A stretch of DNA of 64,000 bases from Clavulina sp. PMI_390 (Eukaryota; Basidiomycota; Agaricomycetes; Cantharellales; Hydnaceae): contig WIDE01000069.1 of assembly GCA_015039315.1 (NCBI GenBank), positions 62,001-126,000 of the forward strand, in the 5' to 3' direction. The notes beneath the pieces were generated by a model. The model did no database searches. It was not told where the DNA came from and worked only from the letters and a program-made list of their open reading frames with translations. A program made the translations under genes and the position numbers. Shown here one piece after another: positions 34,101-44,991 of this stretch; within the stretch, counting starts at the first letter, position 1, and the number at the start of each line of letters is the position of its first letter.

Positions 34101-35291
34101 TTAAGAGCTCTCAGCATCATCCTCCACAACTTCCGAGGGACCACCCGAAGCGCCTGCGGGACCTTTCCGTCGCTTCCTCCGTTTCCTGCTTCTTGATGGA
34201 TCACCTTCACCTTCACTTTTGACGTGCCCTATGACATCCACTGGGATATCTTCATCTTGAACGGCTGCTGAGGGGGCAGCAACCGATGTGGCGAACAAGG
34301 GAGGATTATCATCTTCCATGATAGCTTCGTCGTCTCCTCCAGCATCGCGCTTTCGCTTCTTGCTCGTTACATCACTGCCCGCCTTCTGAAGCGTAGCGTG
34401 ATGAGAGGTTTTGGAGGTCGAAGGCTTCGTGGCGGTGGCGGTGGATCCTTGTGGCGCTTTTGGTTTTTTCTTCTTCACACTGAGAGGGTTAGGCTCTTTT
34501 GGTCCTTTCCTCTTTTTCCGTGGAGGTTCAGAAGACTCAGCGACAGGCGTTGTCGATGCAATCGCAGCCAGTTCTGTTGGCTTTGCTGCTTGAGCATCAG
34601 CCTCTTGCTAGATAATGAACGGTCATGGGAGTGAATGAGAATCAGCCCTTGACCCCAGCTGGAGAAGCGTGTGGGGGGCAATAAACTCACTAAGGCCTTT
34701 GCTCGTAGTGTGGTGTCACTCGGAGGTTCAAGAACCATCACCACCCGATTGATGTGGACAATAGGTACCGAAGGTATTGCGCGCAATGATACTCGGAGGG
34801 GTTGGGACTGAGTAGCCACGACATAGCGGTGCTTGTTAGTATCGCCTGAGAGGAGTGAGTGTCAGAGGGAGGCGCTAGAGTACAGGACAGTAGACAGAAG
34901 TGGACGCACCAACAACACTTTTGATGCAGTCGTCATTCGGAATAGCTTCGCGATGATTGCATTTTCTCCTCTCAAACGTCTTGGCCATGTCCACGACCGC
35001 CTGGTGGGACGGGCCAAGGTTGTAGAGCTCTACCATCGAGCACTGCGTGATCACTGCACTTCCCGAAAGGCCTCAGAATAAAGACATTTCACCGGTCCTA
35101 CGGACAGACATACTTTGCTTCTGCTGACCCTGTAGGACAACTCCTAACTGCTTTGGTATATCAATCTTATTCTGAGCCGCATAGGTGCAAAAGGTAGAAT
35201 CGACGAGGACCTGATATGGCTGTCGAAAGCCAAACGACCGAGAATAGAGCTTCATGAGCTTTTTATACGTTTTTGCTCGTTTTTGGCGCAT
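34101..35291 (-). CDS. UTP23: rRNA-processing protein UTP23 (PIN-like)
   Basis: Nucleolar factor of the small-subunit processome, needed for early pre-rRNA cleavage and release of snR30. Exons 35291-35114, 35053-34910, 34845-34691 and 34607-34101 sum to 984 nt (327 residues). It begins MRQKRAKTYKKLMKLYSR, then FGFRQPYQVLVDSTFC, MITQCSMVELYNLG, FERRKCNHREAI (zinc-finger-like Cys/His), DCIKSVVGDTNKHRYVVATQ, VPIVHINRVVMVLEPPS. This order is diagnostic. The C-terminal third is basic, with KKRK/RKRRKRR nuclear or nucleolar signals, and ends VVEDDAESS. Yeast Utp23 has a degenerate PIN site; here the Asp in VLVD is kept. Confidence 0.92.
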
Positions 35292-36084
35292 ATTTGCTGA
35301 GCAGAAAAGTGGGCAAGACTGGAGAAGGACGAAATGCGACCCCGAGTCAAGCAAGGCGCACCCTAATGAAACAACCGCAAACAACACCTTTGGGGCGAGC
35401 TTGTTACCGCGAACGACGGGGATAAATTACGAAAGAGAGAGCAGGGATAGCAGACACGAGGCACAACATCCTAGGGCTAACGATTGGAGGGAGAACGTAC
35501 GAAACAGAGCGGGACAAGAGGTGCTACCCCATCCCTATACCAAGAAACGAATCAACAAAGTAGCTAAGCAGAACTCTGACTGGTGACTCGAAAATCAGAG
35601 GTAGGACGACAGGATCGGCAAGAATGAAATGAGGGAGGCTTTTCGGGGGAGCACCACATCCCTCGGGGTCGAAATCAAGATAACACTTGGAAAAGAGAAA
35701 GCAATGCGCAGAGAGATAACAAATGAATGGAGGAAGGAGGAAAAATTAAGGGGAGCATACTCGTAGAACAATGCAAGGTTCGTGAAATGCTAGTGAAGAG
35801 CAAATGGTTAGATGGCACAAAGCGTTACTCTCAAAAAGCTGAGTAACGCAAACGAGAAGAACCGTGACGTGAGAGCGAGAGTCGAGCTAACGAATTGGAG
35901 CAAGATGAATCGAGTTGCTAGAGATTTTGATGAGGGTGTGGAGTGAGGCAAGTATGTGGAAGCAAGAAAAAGAAAACAAGCTACGGTGTGACGACGAAGG
36001 ACCGATGAAATTAGGATTCGTCACTCGAGACAGATAAGCAATCAGGGACACATACGATTCAATGTAACAACACGCGAAGACAGA
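35292..36084. other. Spacer between UTP23 start and NAM8-like 3' end
   Basis: These 793 bp contain no supported gene. The plus strand is purine-rich, meaning the transcribed minus strand is pyrimidine-rich, consistent with UTR and promoter sequence. Confidence 0.4.
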
Positions 36085-39000
36085 CTAATCGCGGCCAGGA
36101 GCACCATTCCAGTCCGAAGGAGGTCGATAATCGCGGCGGTATGACGGGATGCGGGTCATGTTGCCAGAGGTGTTCACCGTATCGTAGATGGATCGACTGC
36201 GAACTGTAAAGTCGTTGGCGTTGGGCGTCTCGTCGTACATGTTGTACGACATGCCACCTTGATCTTGACCGATGCCAAATGAGTTGGGAGAGGCGCCAAA
36301 ATTCAAGCCCTGCGAGCCGGAGGAGGGAAATGAGGCTGCTCCTCCATATGAGGCAGCTTGGAGAGCCGAAGGCGACATATAATCTCCATAGGGGTCGTAC
36401 CGCTGGGGAAGAGACTGTGACGCTTGCTGTTGCTGTTGTTGCTGCTGCTGCTGCTGAAGTTGCTGGTACTGTTCATAAGGCGAGAAATCCGAGCGTCTCT
36501 GCAGCAATGCATTTTCGAGCATTGCTGATGAATACGCGGTGTCGAACAGCGCGTTCCCGGCTCCTCCAGCTGCCTGTGCCTGCGCGCTCCCCAAACGAGA
36601 CGACACTGTGGGCGATATGGTCCTTCCCGAGGTGCCGTATGAACCAGGGCTTTGTAGTGAGGGAGCAGTAGCATTAGGATACGGAGCAAATGGCTGCTGC
36701 TGGGCGAGCATAGGGCGAGGGTGATCCAGGAACTGCCGGCCCGCCTCCTGTTCGGCTTCCAGAGCCGAAATAGGTCGGCGAGGCTGAGGAATGAGCGGAG
36801 AGAGCGAGCGAGCGTTGGAAGCACCCTCAGACTGACGAATGGCAGCACTACCACTCAAGCCAGCGCCCGGGCTTGTAATTGTGTTTCGGCCGGCCTCGGG
36901 CTGTTTCAACGCAGCAGGAGACGCGGCAGTAGCAGCAACTTGCGGGGAAGGTGTTCGCTGAGCACTCGAGCCAATAGAGGTACCTCCATGGACTTCAGTG
37001 AGGCTCTGGAGCTCGCCCATATTGATACCCAGTTGCGTGGCTTGCGCCGCGGCGACGGCTGCGCGATCTAATTAAGTGCATAAAAAAATTAAGAATGAAA
37101 TCAGCCGCCCGGTTCTCGCCAGTGACTGTCTCTTACACATAGCCTGCAAAAAAAAACACTTACACTGGCTACGTCCCCAGCTCAGCCGTATTTTGCTCCC
37201 TCCGATTGCATATCCCTGCATCTTCTCCATGGCGCGACTCGCATCAGCCTTGTGAACAAACTGGACAAAGCCGCAGCCCTTGCCCGGCGGGATCTTGACC
37301 TAATACACAGCGCATAACGGGAGATGTCAGTACTCGAGTGCCTACTCTGGCCGCTAGAAGCAGCCTGCCTAAGGAGGCACTCACGTAGTGAATCTCCCCG
37401 AATGGGCTGAAAAATGAACGCAGGGTCTCTTCAGGGATAAGCGCGCTCAACCCCCCAACGAAGACTGTCGTGTTGTAAGGATCTGCCTCGCTACCTGCCG
37501 TGGTTTCCGTGAGAGAGGAGAGCAGCTCGCGACTGCCATCGTCCAACAAGCTGTCGTCGACGATCACGCTTGATCGATGGCCATCCTTGAGGTCGAGACT
37601 CGAACGAGGACGAGAACCAGTGTTCGGTTGAGATGCACGTGGCTTGACGCCGGCGTCCGCATTCGACAGGGTGAGCTTGGTGAGTAGGTCTGCAGGCAGG
37701 GCCTCGGCCAGCATTTCGTATCCCTGCTCCACGAGGTACTCGCCAAGGTTACCGTTTCTGGCCAGAGTGGCAATCCTTAAAATCATCTCGGGAGGTACGT
37801 CGTGAATCGTTTGCACACGGAGCCCTATGCATCGCGCGCATAATAGAATAGAACCAAGGCGCTCATTAGAAACTGAAATAGGCTTCTTGGCGGTGAGTCA
37901 CAATAATGAGGCGAATCACCCACCAGTGGCACGACCGATCGACTGTGATGGACTGATGGATAAAGGATTGTTCCCTGTCTCATGCGAGTTTGCGATTCTG
38001 ATAGGTGATGACGATGCTCCAGGGCTATGCAACCCATCAATGCCCGCTGTGCGCTTCGCCGTGCTTGTCGTGCCGGAGATCGCGGACACGGACGATGACG
38101 AGGTAGGAGGGGTTGGAGACTCGATGTCGGTCGGAGTTGCAGAAGTCAGTTCCCCCGCTCCGGCAGCTCCTTTCACCTTCGCAGTCGCGTGGCTCAATCG
38201 CACTATTAAAAAAAAATAAGGACAAAAGGACGATCATTGGTGAGTAGGCTATTAGTGAACACGCGACGTGGATGAAACACCAATCGGTAACAGATCCCCG
38301 GCAAAACACGAATACTCACTCGGTCGAGAGAGGCAGTACAGCCCCTGCATCTCGATTAATGCACGACGCTGGTCTGCCTCGTCAGTGAACCGGACGAATC
38401 CGTACCCACGGCTGAGCCCAGTCGTCTGGTCCACCATGATTTTGGCCATTTTGCATGACAAGAAGGGCTTGATTTTTCGTGGGGGTCCACGATCTGGACG
38501 AAGACCCTTGGTCGGATCACGAAAGACGGCAACAATGTCGGCATGGGTGACATCGGGTGCAAGGTCGCCGACGAATATGCTGTACTCCCCTGCACTGGCG
38601 GCCGCACGCGTGCCCTGGGTCTGGGTGGGCGATGACACTGATGCGGCACCCGACGACGTGGCCTGCGCGGATGGCGTGAGGCTACTGTTGGGCGGAACAC
38701 TGGGATCGGCCATTGCCTGCGTGAGCGATGTGACAGCCCCCCCGGGCTTCGAGTTCACTGCGTGGCCTGGGGTATTGGATGGCGTGGACGAAGAAACGGG
38801 ACGAATAGTGCTGCCAGAGTCGGTAATAGAGGCCCCGGCACCGGGGCTGTCGATGCTGCTCGCCCCTGCCGTGACCTCTGCAGACTGACCCCGATGGAAT
38901 GCCCAGCATTCCAGCGAGTCGGCCCTCGAGGCGTAATTCAGTTCCATAATGCGCTCTGAATTGGGAAGCTGGACGGGGGACCGCCCAGCGCGCGACTGAC

Positions 39001-39496
39001 TGGCATTGGACATATGCAGCTGCGCGAGAACAGACGCGGCATCGGCGGCGGATGCAAAGGTGAGGAACAAGTGTCCAGGATTGTTGGGACGAGGTGGAGG
39101 CTGTGAGGAGCCAGTAGGGGACGATGATCCCTCACCGGATTTGGAGGTGTTGGCGGGGAGAGCGGGAGGGAGCGCGGTTATTCGTACATCAACGGCGGGC
39201 CACTCCATGAGAGCGGCAACCTGGTGCGCATAGTGCTCATCCATCCATGGCTCGAGGTCGCCGAGACGAAGGGTCGAGCGTTCGCGGTCATACTGTGTGG
39301 ATATATTTGAGACATGGGACTGATGCGACGCAGATGCACGAGGAGCAGGGGAGGAGCTCTGGAGAGGAGATGGTGATTGAGAGATAGTGGGCGAAATAGC
39401 AGAGACGATAGCGATGGGGTTATCTAAGTTCGTTGCAGACGTAGATGAGCGTGCGATGTCATTGGCGTCGTGCGTGCCTAGCGAGGAAGACAGCAT
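36085..39496 (-). CDS. Three-RRM RNA-binding protein, NAM8/NGR1/Csx1-like
   Basis: RNA-binding protein of the TIA-1/NAM8 group, acting in splicing or mRNA stability. Exons 39496-38320, 38202-37924, 37824-37385, 37299-37164 and 37067-36085 sum to 3015 nt (1004 residues). RRM1 starts at TLRLGDLEPWMDEHY. RRM2 starts at YSIFVGDLAPDVTHADI and includes GLSRGYGFVRF, with a junction restoring RPMRLSHATAK. RRM3 is TTVFVGGLSALIPEETLRSF, GKGCGFVQFVHKADA and GGSKIRLSWGRSQYRAA. RRM1 and RRM2 each contain low-complexity inserts, and a long Ser/Pro linker separates them. The C-terminal 300 residues are disordered, with a glutamine run (about 36425-36470). The large disordered regions suggest condensate-prone behaviour, which is inference. 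Confidence 0.88.
36422..36461 (-). repeat. CAG/CAA repeat encoding polyglutamine
   Basis: Read on the minus strand this is a mixed CAG/CAA tract giving about 12 consecutive Gln within the NAM8-like protein. It is an imperfect microsatellite and likely length-variable. Confidence 0.8.
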
Positions 39497-40620
39497 GGGT
39501 GGGGGGGAGTGGTTGTCCCGGGAAGGTGACTATTAAGAGAGATATAGCAGGCGCTGGTAATTACTCGAATTCGCAGCTGCGAGCTCTAAGATATGGGAGA
39601 TGAGAGAAGGGAGATGGGAAACAAGCAAAGGGAGCCAGTGCTATACAGTGTTTGGGCATGCCATGGTCGGTGCGCGAACCTATTCAATGGCAACTCCCTT
39701 TTGCCTCTGCAAATCAATATCCTCGACTTTCCACCGCCTGTAATCTGACTGAACCCAGCACAACTAAAGCCTCAAAAAATCATATTTTTCGTGCCACTGC
39801 GCCCCCCGAACCCTGGAAAAGAAGACATTGAATTTTTTTTCGACTGTCTGGGAATTTGCCAATTCAGTAAACTGCATCCGTCGCTGCCTTTATATTTTTC
39901 CTTAACCCCATACAGTTAGCACGATCCATGCGACGCGCGCCCTTCGGTCCCCCCTCGATCCCCTCTCCTATTCGATCTGATATATTGAGGGCAAAAAGAA
40001 ACACATCACGTAACCTGTCGACGCCCACCCCGACGATCACCATCGTTTGTCCGACCCTTTGCTCTAAAAGTCCGAAAGACGACGACACACCTCCTCATCC
40101 CTCTTCGTATGAACGGCTCTAGCGCGGCCATAAATAATGGATACCGGGCCCCCTTTGTCTCACCCAATTTTTTTCTCTTCGCCTGATGCAGTCCCGTTAT
40201 TATTTTGGTGAAACATCCCAGAAACATTTAAATTGTCAGGCGGGACAGTTAGCTAGTTGGGGCCCGTCAATCGATGGGCGGGAATGTCAAGATAGAGTTT
40301 ATTCGCCATCAGGAGACTCAAGATGGCGCATGCTACAGCCTAAACGGGATTATTTTTGTAGCGTTCCTCAGGGACCGGACCGGTGACGAAAGCTCAAGAG
40401 CGTCGCTAGTGGTAAGCGAATGGGGAGAAGACAGCGCGGGTGCGGGACAACCTTTGGCAACTCGTGGAAGAGCATATGTACCGTACAAATCATCATCATA
40501 CATCATCAGCTGCAGCAATCATCAGCATTGTCATCGCGTGTCCAGCGATTATGAGCCTAAAGGTATGGATGGTCCGACCGACCGATCGATCACGCCAAAA
40601 CCGAATCAGGATCAGACAGG
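39497..40620. other. Upstream region of the NAM8-like gene and 3' flank of the EVE gene
   Basis: About 1.1 kb without a supported gene. Short frames exist but lack splice support or composition typical of the neighbours. Probably the promoter and long leader of the NAM8-like gene. Confidence 0.4.
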
Positions 40621-42873
40621 CTAAGAAGGCACAGAGGACAGGTCCGAGTCTGAATCAGAGACACCCGCTGATTCAATGGCAGCAGGGCCTAATAATTGTG
40701 CCTCCCCCGCTTTGCGTTTCTTCGGGTTAACGTTAACCTTCTTCTTCGTGGCCTTAGCTGCGGCAACAGCAGCAGCAGCATCATCAGAAATTTTAGGAGC
40801 GTGACTCTGAGCTTTTGAGCGGCCCCCACGCCTGCCCGTCGGAGTTTCCGAGCTCTTGGCCGCCGCTGCCGAACGGGCAGATTGGCGAGTACTGGTGCGG
40901 CGGTGCGAGGAAGAGGATGGTTCGGTGGATGTGCCAGCAGCTCTTGACGGCGTGCGTGTGGGAGCCGTACCAGCTATGCCATCTTCGTCTTCGTCCTCGT
41001 TGGCGGCGGAAGAAGAGGACGCCGCTACCGCCACCGCCGACTTCGATCGAGTACTGGTGCTGTTCGTCGATCGCTTGGCTCGCTTGGGGGCGGGTTCAGC
41101 AGTAGAAGGCTCGCTGGCATTTGGCGCCTTGCGGCTCTTGCCCTTCGTCTTGCTTTTCGAAGCTGAAGATATCGAATCCCACCCATGACCATCATCTCCT
41201 AAGCGAACAATCGTCTCATACACAAGTGGTTCCACGAATTGTACGCTGAGTCGCTGGCGGTTCAACAGCTGCATGGCAGCAATGCCTTGTTGCTGTTCGG
41301 CGGTCATGAACGCGGGGATGGCCGACACGGACTCTCCGTCTCCAGCAGCAACTGTATCCGCCTCTGTGCCGGCTGCATCTTCAGGGGAGCCCGACGCCCC
41401 TGATTGTTTTCGTGCCGTGGCAGCAGAGACTAATGCTGAGGATGCGCCAATGTGTTGCAGAAAAGCGAGCGGAACAAAGTGTGGGAGACGTCGGACGAAT
41501 TTTATATCCACCATGTACCACTTGGGCGACTCCTGTGATGATTTCTGGTCATACGGATACGAAAAACAAAAAAGTGACGGTGTTGTGTGGATCAGCGTGC
41601 CGAGACGGGATGATTGGGAGGCGCACAGTCCGACTTACTGGGTCATAATACTTGCTTTTCCTAATAGAAAGAAGAGTCGAACGATCAGTCCTCAGATGAT
41701 ATAACGGCAGGTCCCACCCAGGCCTGCGTGGTGTTCTCGAGTAATAAATCCAACTCACGGGTCCCATGCCGTATCTATTCCTCGGTGCAACCCACATTTA
41801 AATAGAACAGAATCACGGATGATGAAGGGCGAAGCGTCAATCCCACAGCACATTGAAACGATGCGTGGAGCGCGTAACGTACGGTCCGGATATCCTTCCT
41901 TCACCACCTAAAAGTAGCAGCACGGCGATGGTGAGGACGAGAGGGAAGCTCCCATGTGATCAAGTGGGATAATTCATACGTACCTCGCCGAGAGCAACCA
42001 CGCCTGGGGGCGTTCCGACGACCAGTTAGCACGGGGGGTGAGGACATTGAATGAGCATTTCCGCCCAATAGAAGGCAGAGCCGACACACAGTGCAATACA
42101 AATCACCGTACCTGGGACCTTACAGTTGGAATGATAAAACAGGACCTACATATTAACATGTATATATCATGTCAGCAACCCAAAAATCATGTGTCGCGGA
42201 AGCAAACTACGTTTTGGGAAAGAGAGAATTGTAATCTTCTTGTGGCGCAAGCCGGGCCATACCGCCCGCTCGAAGCAGCAGCGAAGATAAAAAAAAAATG
42301 GGGACGAGAGAAGAGGTAATATAACGGAGGCGAGAAACTGCAGCTCACCAAGTCGCCAATTTTCATTCGCTCGCGCATCGACTTGCACGCTTCAGGATTC
42401 CTCACGCCATCCCACGGCGTCACGCTATATGCGGAACGAGGAACGAGGAAAGGAACCAAGTCGAAGAAACCAAGGAGGAGGAGGAGAGGAGGAAGAATAG
42501 GTAAATATCTCCGCCGTCCTGATCACAGAAACAACGAGGCAATGGGAGATGTCCGTACCCTATAGCCTCGAAATCATCCACCGAGAACTATGCGCCGATA
42601 ATATGATGGAAGCAATATGTCGGCCAACGAATCAGTCATTCGTATAAGCGACATACAGAGCCAGCATGAGCGAGCGATAGCCAATCAGCGAAGATAACCA
42701 GATGATGAGTAAAGTAAAGAAAACGAGTGCCGGGAACGATTTCATGGGTCACTCGATCAAAAGTTACGCTCCCCAAAAACCACACTCGATACACAGCCCT
42801 TCGCTACGGAAATAACGCTCACCTTGACACCAGGCTCACGTTCCTCTGGCTCACTCTTCACCAACCACGGCAT
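40621..42873 (-). CDS. EVE-domain protein (THYN1-like) with long basic tail
   Basis: EVE domains are PUA-like folds that bind modified bases in DNA or RNA. Nine exons (42873-42823, 42587-42559, 42424-42349, 42145-42112, 42003-41984, 41907-41883, 41774-41759, 41660-41639, 41544-40621) sum to 1197 nt (398 residues). The spliced protein begins MPWLVKSEPEEREPGVK and runs through FSVDDFEAIGVTPWDGVRN, MKIGDLVLFYHSNCKVPG, VVALGEVVKEGYPDHTAWDP, KWYMVDIKFVRRLPHFVPL and NRQRLSVQFVEP, matching the whole THYN1/EVE domain (about residues 1-190). The last 200 residues are a Ser/Ala/Lys/Arg tail with KKRK-like nuclear signals and a GRRGGRSK element like an AT-hook. Exons 2 and 4-8 are 16-34 nt, and no alternative long reading exists across them. 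A nuclear role on chromatin is inferred. Confidence 0.88.
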
Positions 42874-43868
42874 GTTCCTTGAAAGCAAGCAGCAGCAACA
42901 AATTTGTATGAGATCAGAGAGATTGACACTTCCGGAATCTCTTAATCTCGGCTCTGAATCGACGCGAGCAACGCTGTTTCTTAGAAAAGAGGGCTGGCTT
43001 AGAATGTCGACGTCGCAGAACAGGCTGCCCAAGTCCTCGGGGTTTCCGAGTGGGCGCGAGCGGCACGCGTTTCCCACGGCCACACGCAACTTGCCATGTG
43101 CCAGGCAGTAGTCATTTGACTCTTGATAATATGATGCATGGTTAGATCTTGTCGGCCGAGCATGAGACTACGGGCGACCCAACCGCGACGTTTATATTGA
43201 GGCCAGGTTGACGATTCATGAGCCACCAATACAAATGGAACGTGCAAGTTGGGTGACTGGGAACCTCTGGGCATCAACGAGCAGGTTTTGGATTTGGGAT
43301 CTTACACCCAACTTGTCTCACCCTATAAATCCGTCAAAAGTTCACCATCGGCACGCAAATCTAATCGCTTCGAAGACAATTTTTTCTGCAGCACTCGTAG
43401 CGCAAAGTGGTGTGGTTACTACTCTCTCTTGATGCCAACCATTCTCAACATGTAACACAACATCGAAGATCCGATAGGACGAGTCGATCGCAAAATTCTT
43501 TCTTCTTTCATCGTGTAGTTCATTTCAGTTGCTATCGTATCGCTCAACAAAGACCAAACCAGGAATGGGGGAGTGATGAGAAGAAAAGCGGTAGACCAAC
43601 GTACGCGAGGGGGGTAGCTCAACATACGAATGGCAAAAGAGGAACGCGGAGGGGGGGAAGAGAAAAGCGGATAGAAGAGTAGACGAGGGTGTCATCGTCT
43701 GAAAGATTGTCGGCGGAGCGAAGTGGGAGAGAAAAGGGGGTCCAATTTGGAAGGATGACGAGTAATGTAGCAAGAACGTATAAGCCATGAAGAACGGAGA
43801 GGAATGAAACTAGGCCAAGCGAGTGCAATACAGAAAATGAAAATAGAGAGATAAATACGAGAGCGTAT
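42874..43868. other. Spacer between EVE gene start and 14-3-3 3' end
   Basis: These 995 bp show no supported gene; they hold the EVE gene promoter and probably the 3' UTR of the 14-3-3 gene. Confidence 0.4.
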
Positions 43869-44991
43869 TTACTCCTCGCCGGCAGCCTCAGCCTCAGCCT
43901 CCTTCGGAGCCTCAGGCTTATCCTCTGGAAAATCGGGACAAGTCCAAAGTCAGCGTTGGAACACTTGCGGAGTAGCACCTAGGAAACACGTACGAGATTC
44001 TTGCATATCTGAAGTCCAGAGGGTAAGGTTGTCACGGAGAAGTTGCATGATGAGGGTCGAGTCCTTGTAGCTCTCCTCGGACAGGGTGTCAAGCTCGGCG
44101 ATAGCATCGTCGAATGCCTGCTTGGCGAGGTGGCATGCACGGTCGGGCGAGTTGAGGATCTCGTAGTAGAAGACGGAGAAGTTGAGGGCGAGACCAAGGC
44201 GGATGGGATGTGTTGGGGGGAGCTCGGTAACAGCAACGTCCGAGGCGGCCTTGTAGGCCTCTAGCGACTTGTCAGCCGACGCCTTCCTCTTGTCGCCAGT
44301 GGCAAACTCGGCAAGGTAGCGGTGGTAATCGCCCATCCTAATCGAGAGACACAAGAAAATTAATACAATGTCACGCAAGGGCGTTACGGGGCAAACGACC
44401 AGGTCGATCGTCACAGATCGACAACAGGTCAAAATTTGACCCATGAAACAAAAGAGGACGTACATCTTGTGGTAGAAGACCTTGGACTCGCCAGAGGCCG
44501 CCGAGGGGATGAGGTGCTTGTCAAGAACGTCGAGAATGTCCTCGCAGATCTTGGCGAGCTCGGCCTCGATCTTCTCGCGGTAGCCCTTGATCATGGTGAC
44601 CTGGGCTTCGTTGCCCTTGGACTCCTCCTTCTGCTCGATGGAAGAGACAATACGCCACGAAGCACGGCGCGCGCCAATGACGTTCTTGTACGCGACAGAC
44701 AGCAGGTTACGCTCCTCGACGGTGAGCTCCTGGTCGGACGATGCGACGCGCTTCATGTTCTCGACCATCTCTGTTGAAATGTCGGATGGAGCGCAGAACG
44801 CGTCAAGGACCGGTGTGCATGACGTGTCAGAAGCCATGGATTGACGCATAAAGAGACGCGGTTATGAGGATTGGGCAATGTTGGGCGGTGCAGCAGCCTA
44901 AATGATAAGCGGATCGACACGAACCTTCGTATCGCTCTGCCTGCTCAGCGAGCTTGGCAAGGTAGACAGAGTCCTCGCGAGTGTCAGACAT
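43869..44991 (-). CDS. 14-3-3 protein
   Basis: Dimeric adaptor binding phosphoserine/threonine motifs in signalling, cell cycle and metabolism. Exons 44991-44925, 44770-44464, 44337-43994 and 43924-43869 sum to 774 nt (257 residues). It begins [25 protein letters not shown] when joined, followed by [26 protein letters not shown], the [18 protein letters not shown] pair, [15 protein letters not shown] and [11 protein letters not shown]; Lys and Arg residues of the phosphopeptide groove are present. The tail is acidic ([13 protein letters not shown]). Introns 1 and 2 are long for this window (154 and 126 nt). Intron 2 is stop-free and a multiple of three, and the 3' part of intron 1 is also open to an ATG, so unspliced forms remain in frame. 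Confidence 0.96.
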
